A stretch of DNA of 49,990 nucleotides from Pseudomonadota bacterium (GTDB lineage: Bacteria > Chloroflexota > UBA5177 > JAJPKF01), in contig JAJPKF010000022.1 of the NCBI GenBank assembly GCA_021323865.1, positions 1 to 49,990 of the forward strand, read 5' to 3'. The translations under genes and the position numbers were made by a program. Under the pieces are notes generated by a model. It was not told where the DNA came from and did no database searches. It was given only the letters and a program-made list of their open reading frames with translations. Shown here in pieces: positions 8,522 through 16,304 of this stretch (within the stretch, counting starts at the first letter, position 1; every line of letters starts with the position of its first letter).

Positions 8522-10717
8522 GTGACGGCATCCTTCACATTCAGTCCGTCCGAGGCGGCGGCCGGCGCTCCCCTGCAGCTCGCCATGGCCCTGGGCGCTC
8601 TGCTGCTGGTGGCCCTCTGGCTTCGGACGCACGCCGCCGATCACGGCCCCAACGCCCTTTCCGTGCAGAGCACAGGCCCGGTGGCACTGCTGGTCGCCAT
8701 CGGCCTGACCGTGATGGCCGGCCTCATCCAGCTCCTCGTCGCCGTTCCGGTCCTGACCCTGATCATCCTCCTTGGCACCTATCCGTGTCTCTTGGCGGCG
8801 GCCATCAGCCTGCCCCGGCAGGGCCGTCTCGGCAGTACTCGGGCCCTCGTGGACGGCATGATGATCCTGGCAGCTGCCTCCAGCGCCGCCTGGTATTTCC
8901 TCCTCGGTCCCATCCTCAGCCACCCAGGGCATTCCACCCTTCTGACCGGGCTCTCTGCCGCCTCGGTGATCATGGACCTCGTCCTGGTCGCCGCTATGCT
9001 GATCACCTCGGCACGGACCAAACCCGACGCTCCCGGCGAATGGACGGCCTTTCTCGTCGGGCTGGGCCTGTTCCTGGTGGGCGACTGCATCAACCAATAT
9101 CAACGGGTGAGTGGCGGCCACGGCGTTTCCACGCCGGCGGACATCCTACGGGGAAGCGCCTGCATCATGCTCGCGGCCGCCGTCATCAGCCTGTGGAGCA
9201 CCCCTCGGGACACCACACTGGGCCGCGAAGACGCCGAAGCGTCACCCGAGGTCGAGGAGGCCCCGAAAGCCTGGCACTGGCTGCTGCCCTATGCGCTCAT
9301 CCCCGTCGTGGGTATCCTCTCCTTGTTCGCCTGGCGTGAGCATCTGAACGCCACCGTCTCTGCCGGCGTGTACGGTGGAACGCTGGTCGTTCTGGGCCTG
9401 GCCTTCTTCCGTCAAATGATGGCCATCCGGGAGAACGCCCGCCTGTACGAGCGGGTCCACCTGGCCTATCAGGAATCAATCGCTCATGCCATAAGCGTGC
9501 GCACGCTGAATCAGGAGCTGCAGCGAACGCGAGATGAGCTGCAGGCCAACTACGAGGCGCTGGCCAAGGTGCACCTCAAGCTGCAGGCCCAGGCCACCAC
9601 CGATCCGCTCACCGGCCTCCCCAACCACCGATCCATGGTGCTGGCCCTCGATCAGGAGCTGGAACGGGCCCAGCGCTATTCACGCCCATGCTCGCTGCTC
9701 TTCCTGGATCTGGACCGCTTCAAGGCGCTCAACGACACCCTGGGACACCTCACGGGCGATTCCGTGCTGCGCCGGATCGTCGGTCCCATTGTCGACGGTC
9801 TGCGAAGTGTCGACATCGCCGGCCGCTGGGGGGGTGAGGAGTTCGTCGTCGCCCTCCCCGAAACCGAGACGCCCGACGCCGTCCGGGTGGCCGAACGGAT
9901 CCAGGAAGCGGTCGCCGGATTTCCCTTCGGCTCAGGCGTTTCCCAGTTGACATGCTCGATCGGCGTGGCCACCTTCCCCTACGACGCGGCCAACCGGGAC
10001 GAGCTGGTCGATGCCGCCGACCGCGCCATGTACGCGGCCAAGCGCTTGGGCGGCAATCAGGTTCGCTCGGCGATCGATCCGACCGTCATCAGCATCGATC
10101 GTGAGTCCCGACGCAGCGGCTCTCGGGAAGAGGTCAATATGTGGGGCGTGGTCGAGGCCTTCACGACCATGGCCGACGCGCACGACCCGACCGGAAACGG
10201 CCACGCTCAGGACGTCTCTCGCTTGGCCATGCGCGTGGCCCAGGAGCTGCGGCTCGGCCCTTCAGAGGTCCGCACCATCGGCTTGGCGGCGCGCCTCCAC
10301 GATCTGGGGAAGGTCTCCGTCCCGGCGACCATTCTCAACAAGAGCGACATCCTCGACGACGAGGAGCGCGCGGCCGTGCTTCCCCATCCCTCCGTGGGGG
10401 CCGACGTGGTGGCCCGCGTGCCCGCGCTGACCATGATCGCCCCGCTCATCCGCTCACATCATGAGCGGTGGGACGGGACCGGCTACCCGGACGGCCTGGA
10501 GCGCACCGCAATTCCCATCGGCTCCCGTATCATCTCCGCCTGCGACGCCTTCTCGGCCATGACCTCGTCGCGGCCGTATGCGCCGGCCCGGACTATTGCG
10601 GCGGCCCTCGACGAGCTCGACGCCTGCGCCGGCACGCAGTTTGATCCCGAGGTCGTCGAGGCCCTTCACCGCGTCATCATCGATGACATCCTGATGGAGA
10701 CACGGCAGGTCAGCTAA
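8522..10717 (+). CDS. Membrane GGDEF + HD-GYP cyclic-di-GMP turnover protein
   Basis: 731 residues. About eight hydrophobic segments occupy residues 10-300, followed by a coiled-coil-like stretch (ELQRTRDELQANYEALAKV). A GGDEF diguanylate cyclase domain follows with an intact GGEEF active site (437-441) and an RSVD inhibitory I-site exactly five residues upstream (428-431). A C-terminal HD-GYP phosphodiesterase domain has HDLGK near 592 and HHERWDGTGYP near 645. Both enzymatic halves therefore look competent, so the protein may make and destroy c-di-GMP. The N-terminal segments resemble a membrane sensor. GTG 8522 is preceded by GGAAAGG at 7 bases; the upstream GTG 8444 lacks such a site. The upstream 300 bases hold the divergent promoter region. 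Confidence 0.93.
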   Translation: MTASFTFSPSEAAAGAPLQLAMALGALLLVALWLRTHAADHGPNALSVQSTGPVALLVAIGLTVMAGLIQLLVAVPVLTLIILLGTYPCLLAAAISLPRQGRLGSTRALVDGMMILAAASSAAWYFLLGPILSHPGHSTLLTGLSAASVIMDLVLVAAMLITSARTKPDAPGEWTAFLVGLGLFLVGDCINQYQRVSGGHGVSTPADILRGSACIMLAAAVISLWSTPRDTTLGREDAEASPEVEEAPKAWHWLLPYALIPVVGILSLFAWREHLNATVSAGVYGGTLVVLGLAFFRQMMAIRENARLYERVHLAYQESIAHAISVRTLNQELQRTRDELQANYEALAKVHLKLQAQATTDPLTGLPNHRSMVLALDQELERAQRYSRPCSLLFLDLDRFKALNDTLGHLTGDSVLRRIVGPIVDGLRSVDIAGRWGGEEFVVALPETETPDAVRVAERIQEAVAGFPFGSGVSQLTCSIGVATFPYDAANRDELVDAADRAMYAAKRLGGNQVRSAIDPTVISIDRESRRSGSREEVNMWGVVEAFTTMADAHDPTGNGHAQDVSRLAMRVAQELRLGPSEVRTIGLAARLHDLGKVSVPATILNKSDILDDEERAAVLPHPSVGADVVARVPALTMIAPLIRSHHERWDGTGYPDGLERTAIPIGSRIISACDAFSAMTSSRPYAPARTIAAALDELDACAGTQFDPEVVEALHRVIIDDILMETRQVS

Positions 10718-10779
10718 GCCCAATGGGTGCGAAAGCACCGTGGTATGGTGTGTTACGCCGCCCCTCGGCAGAGGTCGCC

Positions 10780-11085
10780 GTGAGCACGATGCCCCACCCG
10801 TCTCCCGCCGGCCGTGGCTCTGTGCGGACCGTTCCTGCTCGCCGGGGTCAGGGTCGACGACTCGTCGACTCGTCGGCGCTCTTCCTCTGGCTCATGACCG
10901 TCTGCATTCTTCTGGGAATCGTGCTCTACCGGATCGACGTGCTCTGGACACTCCTCCTCGTCATGTGCACGTCGCTTTTCCTTGGCCTGTTCACCTTCGC
11001 CCTCATAGCCGGGCTGGACATCGGCCAGGACCCGGCCGGCCTGGAGCCTGACCCCACCAGGCCCACCTCCTCGAGGACCTCCTGA
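10780..11085 (+). CDS. Small two-helix membrane protein, function unknown
   Basis: 101 residues from GTG 10780, preceded by GGCAGAGG at five bases. The first 30 residues are basic (GRGSVRTVPARRGQGRR). Two hydrophobic helices (about 33-50 and 54-79) with the short link YRIDV between them suggest both termini face the cytoplasm. The Pro/Thr/Ser-rich tail is unstructured. An upstream ATG at 10723 in the same frame is less likely. It lies between the c-di-GMP gene and the glyoxalase-like gene, all on the plus strand with short gaps, so it may be cotranscribed. I do not recognise a family. Confidence 0.6.
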   Translation: MSTMPHPSPAGRGSVRTVPARRGQGRRLVDSSALFLWLMTVCILLGIVLYRIDVLWTLLLVMCTSLFLGLFTFALIAGLDIGQDPAGLEPDPTRPTSSRTS

Positions 11086-11095
11086 ACCGTCCCGG

Positions 11096-11920
11096 GTGCT
11101 GACCTATATCGACCATGTGACGCTGGCCGTTCGGAGTCTCGACTCCGGCGTTGAGCGCTTCCGCTCTGGTCTGTCGTTCTTCGTCGGCGGCCGCCACCGC
11201 GCTGCCGACGCCGGGCTCGAGACGGCTGTCATCCCGCTGGTTCGCGGCCACCTGGAGCTCATCTCGGCGTTACCGGACCAAACAAACTCGGCGGGTGCCG
11301 GCGGCCTCTCCGACTTCTTGTCGGTTCGCGAAGGTCTGTATGGCTACGCAGTGCAGAGCTCGGATGTCGCCGACGATGTGGCTTCGCTCCGAAGCCGCGG
11401 TTCACGGTTGGTGGCCCCCCAACACGAGACGGTCGAGCGAAACGGGGTCACGATCGGTTGGACGGTATCCGAGATTCCTGAGCGTGAGGTGGCGGGTCCG
11501 CTCCCTTTCCTGGTTCAGTACGACGCGTCGCCGGATGAGCAGGGCCGTCGGGCCGCCCTGACACAGCCCCTCGCCATTCGCTCGATCGAGGAGGTGACCG
11601 TCGTAGTGTCCGACGTCGAGGCAACACTGACGGACTTCGAGCGCGATTTCGGGCTTCGGACGGTGCGTCGGTTGGGAGCGAGGGCGCAGGTGGGATTGCT
11701 GGGCAGCAAGATCACTCTGGTCCCGGCGCGCATGGCGCCGTTGGGCCTACCGCTCGGCCTCTACAGCGCCGCGCTGGGAACGACGGACATCAACGGCGCG
11801 CGCACCGAGCTGCGTGCCCGCGACATCCCGTGTGTCGACGACCCGTTTTCGCTCGGGGTGGCCGTCCAGATCGATCCGGCCTTTACCTGTGGGGCGAGGA
11901 TTGGCCTCGTCCAGCTCTAG
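11096..11920 (+). CDS. Glyoxalase-like (VOC superfamily) protein
   Basis: 274 residues with two glyoxalase/bleomycin-resistance-type halves. The N-terminal IDHVTLAVRSLDSGVERF with HLELIS, and the second half IEEVTVVVSDVEATLTDFERDFGL with SKITLVPA, match the paired beta-alpha-beta-beta-beta modules of the PF13468-type Glyoxalase_3 group. These usually bind a divalent metal or a small hydrophobic ligand. The first-half His in IDHV and the Glu in HLEL are likely metal ligands, while the second half lacks the His. GTG 11096 follows a weak site. The stop overlaps the stop of the convergent Fe-S carrier gene by three bases. The substrate is unknown. Confidence 0.75.
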   Translation: MLTYIDHVTLAVRSLDSGVERFRSGLSFFVGGRHRAADAGLETAVIPLVRGHLELISALPDQTNSAGAGGLSDFLSVREGLYGYAVQSSDVADDVASLRSRGSRLVAPQHETVERNGVTIGWTVSEIPEREVAGPLPFLVQYDASPDEQGRRAALTQPLAIRSIEEVTVVVSDVEATLTDFERDFGLRTVRRLGARAQVGLLGSKITLVPARMAPLGLPLGLYSAALGTTDINGARTELRARDIPCVDDPFSLGVAVQIDPAFTCGARIGLVQL

Positions 11921-12252
11921 TGGTGGCCTCCACAGCCGCATCCGCCACCGCCGCCACCACTCTTGGGGGCGTTGATGCGAAAGCCACGGCCGACCAGCTC
12001 GTCGCTGTAGTCCAGCTGTGCCCCCTCGAGGTAGGGCGCCGAGTCGGCGTCAACCAGAAAGTTGATGCCGTCGACGGTGACCACGCTATCGCCCTCCTGC
12101 TGGTCGTCGAGTGACATGCCGAAGTGGGCATTGCCACAACCACACGCGCCCTTAACGCCGATGCGCACATTGGCCGGCGCTCCCAGAGTGCCATGTTCTT
12201 TGATGACCTCTTTCAGGGCCTCGCTTGCCGGCTTGGATATTGTCAATTCCAT
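11917..12252 (-). CDS. A-type iron-sulfur cluster carrier (IscA/ErpA family)
   Basis: 111 residues. MELTISKPASEALKEVIKE, then GVKGACGCGNAHFGM, VDADSAPYLEG and GFRINAPK follow the HesB/IscA family fold. These proteins bind Fe or Fe-S clusters and pass them to apoproteins. The expected cysteines are C39 and the C-terminal pair C105-G-C107. An additional C37 makes the first site CGC, and the tail is six glycines then CGCGGHH, both unusual. The LipA and Rieske proteins encoded downstream are plausible cluster recipients, but that is inference. Convergent with the glyoxalase-like gene. Confidence 0.85.
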   Translation of the reverse strand: MELTISKPASEALKEVIKEHGTLGAPANVRIGVKGACGCGNAHFGMSLDDQQEGDSVVTVDGINFLVDADSAPYLEGAQLDYSDELVGRGFRINAPKSGGGGGGCGCGGHH

Positions 12253-12591
12253 GAGTCTGTTCGCCTCCGTGGCTCATTTTCCCATAGTCCTCATACCGGA
12301 CAAACGTTCCGCAAGGTCGGCACGTTCTTTCCGGACTGACGCGATGACAGGAGGTCATGGATCTCCGGCGGCTGATCGCCTGCCCTTTCGGATATCCATT
12401 CCACGCCTCACCGCATTGAGTCGACGAGACATTCTCGACAGCCGGCCGACGAGCCAGTGAACAGACTCCCGATTTGCCTGCTTCCCGCCCGGCATTGCTA
12501 CAATCCCGATGTTGCCAATTTTGCTTCAGGCTTACTCCCGGCCTGACGGCACGTCTCAACCGGGTATGCAGCCGGAAGAGGATTGACCCCC
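12253..12591. other. Divergent intergenic region (339 bases)
   Basis: It separates the minus-strand Fe-S carrier gene from the plus-strand secreted protein gene. It holds an extended -10 promoter candidate for the latter (12474-12504) and a short possible peptide frame at 12357. No RNA gene is recognised. Confidence 0.5.
12474..12504 (+). promoter_or_regulatory. Sigma-70-like promoter with extended -10 for the secreted GH25-like gene
   Basis: TTGCCT at 12474-12479 and TACAAT at 12499-12504 lie 19 bases apart. The -10 is preceded by TGC, giving an extended TGnTACAAT element that can compensate for the long spacer. The predicted transcript would start near 12511 and leave an untranslated leader of about 80 bases before ATG 12592. 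Confidence 0.4.
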
Positions 12592-13386
12592 ATGTTGTCA
12601 AGGTATCTCCTCCTCATCGCCGGAGCGCTCGGCGCGCTCACCGCCCTCGCCTCCACCGGCACCGCGCAGGCCGCCTGGAGTCGAGGTTACGACGTCTCCT
12701 ATCCGGAATGCGGTCAGGCCTTGCCGTCCGCCCGCGTGTTCGCGGTCGTGGGCGTGAACGGCGGCGTGGCCAACAGTCGCAATCACTGCCTCCATCGCGA
12801 GCTCTCGTGGGCCCATCGCTCGGTGGGCGACGGCGTGCAGGCCAAGGTTCAGCTCTACATCAACACCGGAGATCCCGGAGACCTCCACGGCAAGGCCTGG
12901 CCGCACAGCAACCTCGACCCCGTTTCCAAGTCGCGAACGAAGGACCCGTTTGGAGCCTGCCATGGCCGCAACTCGACCGCCTGCGCCTGGCAGTACGGCT
13001 GGAACATGGCGGCGCTCGACGCCAAGCGGCGAGGTGTCCACAACGCCGGGGAGTACAACTGGTGGCTCGACGTCGAGATCAGCAACTACTGGGAGTCCAA
13101 CAAGGCCAACAACCGTGCGGTCCTCGCGGGCATGACCACCTACCTGCAGAACCTGGGTGCCACCGTGGGTATTTACTCTACGGGCTATCAGTGGCAGGTC
13201 ATTGCCGGAGCCGTGACCAATCAGAGCCGTCTCTACTGGCTCCCGGAGTGGATCACCGGCGCCAGCACCGCTGCTCAGGCCACCAAGAACTGCCGGCAGC
13301 AGCCCCTGACCGGCGGGGGCTGGATCGTCATGAGCCAGTGGTTCACCAACTCCGCCACCATCGATCGGGACGTCTCCTGCCTCTAG
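12592..13386 (+). CDS. Secreted GH25-like / DUF1906-like glycoside hydrolase-fold protein
   Basis: 264 residues. A signal peptide (MLSRYLLLIAGALGALTAL...AQA, about 28 residues) is followed by SRGYDVSYPECG, KVQLYINTGDPGD, NWWLDVEISNYW, GATVGIYSTGYQWQVI and LPEWITGA. The order of a GxDVS start, an LDVE strand and an IYS-x-Y strand is that of GH25-type lysozyme folds and the related DUF1906 group, which act on cell-wall peptidoglycan. The acidic D-x-E of LDVE would be the active-site pair. Enzymatic activity is inferred. ATG 12592 has GGAAGAGG ten bases upstream; the in-frame TTG at 12583 is too close to it. Six cysteines suggest disulfides. Convergent with panB. Confidence 0.75.
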   Translation: MLSRYLLLIAGALGALTALASTGTAQAAWSRGYDVSYPECGQALPSARVFAVVGVNGGVANSRNHCLHRELSWAHRSVGDGVQAKVQLYINTGDPGDLHGKAWPHSNLDPVSKSRTKDPFGACHGRNSTACAWQYGWNMAALDAKRRGVHNAGEYNWWLDVEISNYWESNKANNRAVLAGMTTYLQNLGATVGIYSTGYQWQVIAGAVTNQSRLYWLPEWITGASTAAQATKNCRQQPLTGGGWIVMSQWFTNSATIDRDVSCL

Positions 13387-13401
13387 CCGTCTTCTGACCG
13401 G

Positions 13402-14247
13402 TCACGCAGTGCGGGCGAAGATCTCTCGTTCTTCGTCAGTCATGTGCCAGGTCTGGTCCTCGTCGGGGAAGCGTCCCGACCGCACGTCGCCGGCATAGCG
13501 GCCGAGCGCCTCCAGCGTCGCGCCCCGAAGGTCGGCGTACTGACGCACGTGCTTACCGTATGAGTCCGAGAGCCCGAGGAGATCGTGCCACACCAACACC
13601 TGGCCGGAGCAGTGGGGCCCCGAGCCGATGCCGATGGTCGGGATATCGACGCGCTGGGTCACGACTCGGGCCACTTCGGACGGAACCAGCTCCAGCACCA
13701 CGCCGAACGCGCCTGCCTCAGCCAGAGCCTGCGCGTCCCGCACCAGCTTGAGGGCCTGATCCGCCCGCTTGCCCTGCACCCGGTAGCCTCCGTGCGGGCT
13801 GCTGGTCTGGGGTGTCAGGCCGATATGACCCATGACCGGCATCCCCCGCCGCACCAAGGCCTCCACGATGTCGCAGACCTCTTCGCCCCCCTCCAGCTTG
13901 ACGGCGTCCATGCCGCCCTCCTTCACCAGCCGAGCGGCGTTGGTCACTGCCATCTCCGGACTTAGGTAGGAGCCGAAGGGCAAATCGCCCAGGAGCAGCG
14001 GGGTGCCGGCTCCGCGCGCCACGGCCTTCATGAACACCAGCATCTCGTCGACCGTGACCGGCACCGTCGATTCGTGGCCAAGAACGAGCATGGCAAGCGA
14101 GTCACCCACGAACACGATGTCGATGCCGGCCTCCTGGGCAATCACGGCCGACGGATAGTCATAAACGGTCAGCATCACGATCTTCTCGCCGCGGCGGCTC
14201 ATCGACGCCAGGCGCTCGATCGACACCTTCCTGGGCTTACCGGACAT
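13402..14247 (-). CDS. panB: 3-methyl-2-oxobutanoate hydroxymethyltransferase
   Basis: 281 residues, typical for PanB, which transfers a hydroxymethyl group from methylene-THF to alpha-ketoisovalerate in pantothenate synthesis. Visible signatures are MLTVYDYPSAVIAQEAGID, VFVGDSLAMLVLGHESTVPV (Mg-binding DS), VKLEGGEE, MGHIGLTPQT and IGIGSGPHCSGQVLVWHD. ATG 14247 is preceded by AAGGAGG at eight bases; the in-frame GTG at 14268 overlaps the coaX stop and would place this site inside the gene. It is the second gene of a coaX-panB operon, so two steps of the CoA pathway are made together. panC and panD are not in the window. Confidence 0.96.
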   Translation of the reverse strand: MSGKPRKVSIERLASMSRRGEKIVMLTVYDYPSAVIAQEAGIDIVFVGDSLAMLVLGHESTVPVTVDEMLVFMKAVARGAGTPLLLGDLPFGSYLSPEMAVTNAARLVKEGGMDAVKLEGGEEVCDIVEALVRRGMPVMGHIGLTPQTSSPHGGYRVQGKRADQALKLVRDAQALAEAGAFGVVLELVPSEVARVVTQRVDIPTIGIGSGPHCSGQVLVWHDLLGLSDSYGKHVRQYADLRGATLEALGRYAGDVRSGRFPDEDQTWHMTDEEREIFARTA

Positions 14248-14264
14248 GCTTCCTGCCTCCTTCC

Positions 14265-15083
14265 TCACGCCACCGCCTGGGCCACGTTCAGATCCCGGAT
14301 CAGTCGCAGGCCCTGAAGCGTCAGATCGAGGTCGACCAATTCGATCTCGGGGACTCGTTCGGCCATCACGGGGGCGATCTCACCCGTGGCCATGACCATA
14401 GACGCCGGGCCGAGCTCTGAGCGAAAGCGGCCGATCATCTCGCGGGTCAGACCCACGTGTCCGTACATGACACCGGACTGCACGGCCTCGGCCGTGTTGC
14501 GACTGATGGCGCGTTCCGGGAACGAGAGGCTGATCCGCCGCAGCTGGGCGGTTCGCTGCCACAACGCATCCGCCGTGACCATCAGCCCCGGAGCGATGGC
14601 GCCGCCCACGTAGCTGCCGTCGCGCGCAATGGCGTCGAACGTGGTTGCCGTGCCGAAATCCACCACGATCGCCGGCGTGCGATACAGGCGGTGGACGGCC
14701 ACGGCATGCGCGATCCGGTCCGAGCCAAGCTCGAACAGCGGGTCGTACATGAGCTTGACGCCCGTGCGCGTTCCGGACCGCACCACCAGCGGCTCGACGG
14801 CGAGGTACTCGCGAATCACGTCCTCGAATACCGACAGCAGCGGCGGCACCACCGAGCCGAGGACCGCTCCGGCGACGGACGTGAGCGCGATCCCGGCTCT
14901 CTGGAAGAGCACCGAGAGCGCGACGCCATAGTCGTCAGGCGCTTGCGCGGTGTCCGTCTTGAGCCGCCAGTGCGCCCGCAGCGCCGGCCCCGCAAAAACA
15001 CCCAGGTGAATGCTGCTGTTGCCGATGTCGACGGCCAGCACGTGCTCGGAGCCCGGCCGCTTGGGCCCCTCCGGTGCACTCAC
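14265..15083 (-). CDS. coaX: Type III pantothenate kinase
   Basis: 272 residues. LAVDIGNSSIHLGVF (phosphate-1 loop), SGTRTGVKLMYDP, ELGSDRIAHAVAVHRLY, VVDFGTATTFDAI (second phosphate loop) and GGAIAPGL identify the ASKHA-fold CoaX, which phosphorylates pantothenate with ATP as the first committed CoA step. The open frame continues to 15620. I chose GTG 15083 because GGGAGGT lies seven bases upstream and the conserved domain starts 15 residues later; the additional upstream residues are unlike any CoaX. Its stop lies 17 bases before the panB start. Confidence 0.95.
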   Translation of the reverse strand: MSAPEGPKRPGSEHVLAVDIGNSSIHLGVFAGPALRAHWRLKTDTAQAPDDYGVALSVLFQRAGIALTSVAGAVLGSVVPPLLSVFEDVIREYLAVEPLVVRSGTRTGVKLMYDPLFELGSDRIAHAVAVHRLYRTPAIVVDFGTATTFDAIARDGSYVGGAIAPGLMVTADALWQRTAQLRRISLSFPERAISRNTAEAVQSGVMYGHVGLTREMIGRFRSELGPASMVMATGEIAPVMAERVPEIELVDLDLTLQGLRLIRDLNVAQAVA

Positions 15084-15477
15084 GATGTGGACCTCCCATG
15101 TGACATGGCTCCGGCGCATTCCCGGTGTGCCGTCAGCCACGCCAATTCCCATGCCGGTCACCGTCCGGCTGAGCGAAGGTCCTACAGCGGCGATAGGCGG
15201 CTGACGTCCACGAAGGGTACGCTGCCGCCACAATCTAGCACCCCTGGCAGGAGGTTGCGTGTGATCCGAGCGGCCGTATCCAAGCCGGTTACCTCTGATG
15301 GTGACCGCACCCGCCCAGTACGCGGGGTCAGTCCGGATCCAGACAGAGGCTGAGTCGCTCTCACGCATCGCGGAAATGCCATCGTGTGGATCCTCCCACA
15401 CAAAATCAGCCGGTGACACCTGGGGCTCCCCCCTCCGTACAGGGAGCGGCATTCTTGCACACATGGGGAATCTTGAC

Positions 15478-15505
15478 TTGCTTATTGTCAAGGTGATGCT
15501 AAACT
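15478..15505 (+). promoter_or_regulatory. Sigma-70-like promoter candidate
   Basis: TTGCTT at 15478-15483 and TAAACT at 15500-15505, 16 bases apart, lie in a locally A+T-rich patch of an otherwise G+C-rich region. It points toward the gene at 15784 and would give a long 5' leader. Confidence 0.35.
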
Positions 15506-15749
15506 TGAGGTGAATCAGGGCTCTTGGGCCCTGGCTCACGGGGAGGAATCCGAAGAGAGATCGGTCCGGCCGCTGATCGTCTGGCGGGGCCGTTACCTGA
15601 AGCCGACGCAAGGCACGCATTCAATGTCAGTTCCAATTTCGGCCGGTGGGCGTTCGAGCCCGCGGGCTCCTGTCTTCCGCTTGACAGTTTGGTGCCATGC
15701 GTCCTCAGCATTGGGGACCATCATCTCCTCCCGGAGCACCACTTTGATG

Positions 15750-15772
15750 GAACGGGCGCTCCTGGCCCGTTC
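15750..15772 (+). promoter_or_regulatory. Perfect hairpin immediately upstream of a ribosome binding site
   Basis: GAACGGGC (15750-15757) and GCCCGTTC (15765-15772) form a perfect 8-bp stem with a 7-base loop. The Shine-Dalgarno GGGAGG begins two bases later and ATG 15784 follows. There is no T-run, so a translational control role or leader structure is more likely than a terminator. Confidence 0.45.
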
Positions 15773-15783
15773 AGGGAGGCGCC

Positions 15784-16182
15784 ATGGCCAAGAAACAGAG
15801 TCCCAGCACGCTGCTGTGGTTCATTCGCCGCAAGGCCTATGTTCCACTCTGTGAGATTCGTCGCCGCTTCGACATAAACGGCGAGGATGGCTCATTCCTC
15901 GACGGCGAGGAGGGTATGCGTGTCTATGTCGGGCTTCCCGGCAACACCTCGGCCGCCATCGAGAAGCTGTGGCGACAGGGCAAGATCGGCCTGGAGCTGT
16001 CCGTCGAATTCGACTGCCAGGTTCTGATCGGCGTCTATCCCATGTATCCCGTGCGGGAGCCGCATCTGACCATTCCACCGCGGCCAATTCACGGCCGCGC
16101 CGCATCCGCCATCACCATTCCTGACGGTGCCGACGAGGTGCTCGCGGAAGAGAGCGGACAGGCGCTGGCCGCCGGAGAATAG
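15784..16182 (+). CDS. Small conserved-looking protein of unknown function
   Basis: 132 residues from ATG 15784 with GGGAGG four bases upstream. The N-terminus MAKKQSPSTLLWFIRRKAYV is basic, and a mixed alpha/beta body carries CEIRRRFDINGEDG, VYVGLPGNTSAAIEKLW and GLELSVEFDCQVLIGVYPMYP. The tail is Ala/Glu-rich. No signal peptide or membrane helix is evident. The first half could form a winged-helix-like unit (RRRFDI...AAIEKLWRQGKI), but I do not recognise a family. It stands alone, with convergent lipB downstream and a long leader upstream. Coding is supported by the ribosome binding site and codon texture. Confidence 0.7.
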   Translation: MAKKQSPSTLLWFIRRKAYVPLCEIRRRFDINGEDGSFLDGEEGMRVYVGLPGNTSAAIEKLWRQGKIGLELSVEFDCQVLIGVYPMYPVREPHLTIPPRPIHGRAASAITIPDGADEVLAEESGQALAAGE

Positions 16183-16304
16183 GCTCGTATAGGCGCACAT
16201 CGGCGTTCTGTAGCGGCCAACCTCCCTTTGATGAACGCTCGGGAATTTGCCGTTTCGGGTCACTAAGGCCCGGCCGTCGACCTATCGAGCCCGCCCGGGT
16301 GAAC

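Larger units (their letters stand above)
15084..15783. other. 700-base gene-poor region with promoter and structured leader
   Basis: This lies between the minus-strand coaX start and the plus-strand small gene at 15784. Weak open frames are present on both strands, but none has a good start site or recognisable product. It holds a promoter candidate (15478-15505), a perfect TTGACA at 15681-15686 without a convincing -10, and an 8-bp perfect hairpin just before the next gene. If the promoter is right, the leader is about 275 bases long. Confidence 0.5.

Noticed and set aside
12357..12416. Possible 19-codon leader peptide after AGGAGG
   Set aside because: The Shine-Dalgarno is only two bases from the ATG and the peptide has no attenuator context.
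12474..13397. 307-codon plus-strand frame overlapping the GH25-like gene
   Set aside because: It is an out-of-frame Arg-rich shadow; the GH25-like frame has a signal peptide, ribosome site and conserved motifs.
15084..15620. N-terminal extension of coaX by 179 codons
   Set aside because: A strong GGGAGGT site and the conserved AVDIGNS start sit at GTG 15083. The extension is unlike any pantothenate kinase and spans the promoter region of the next gene.
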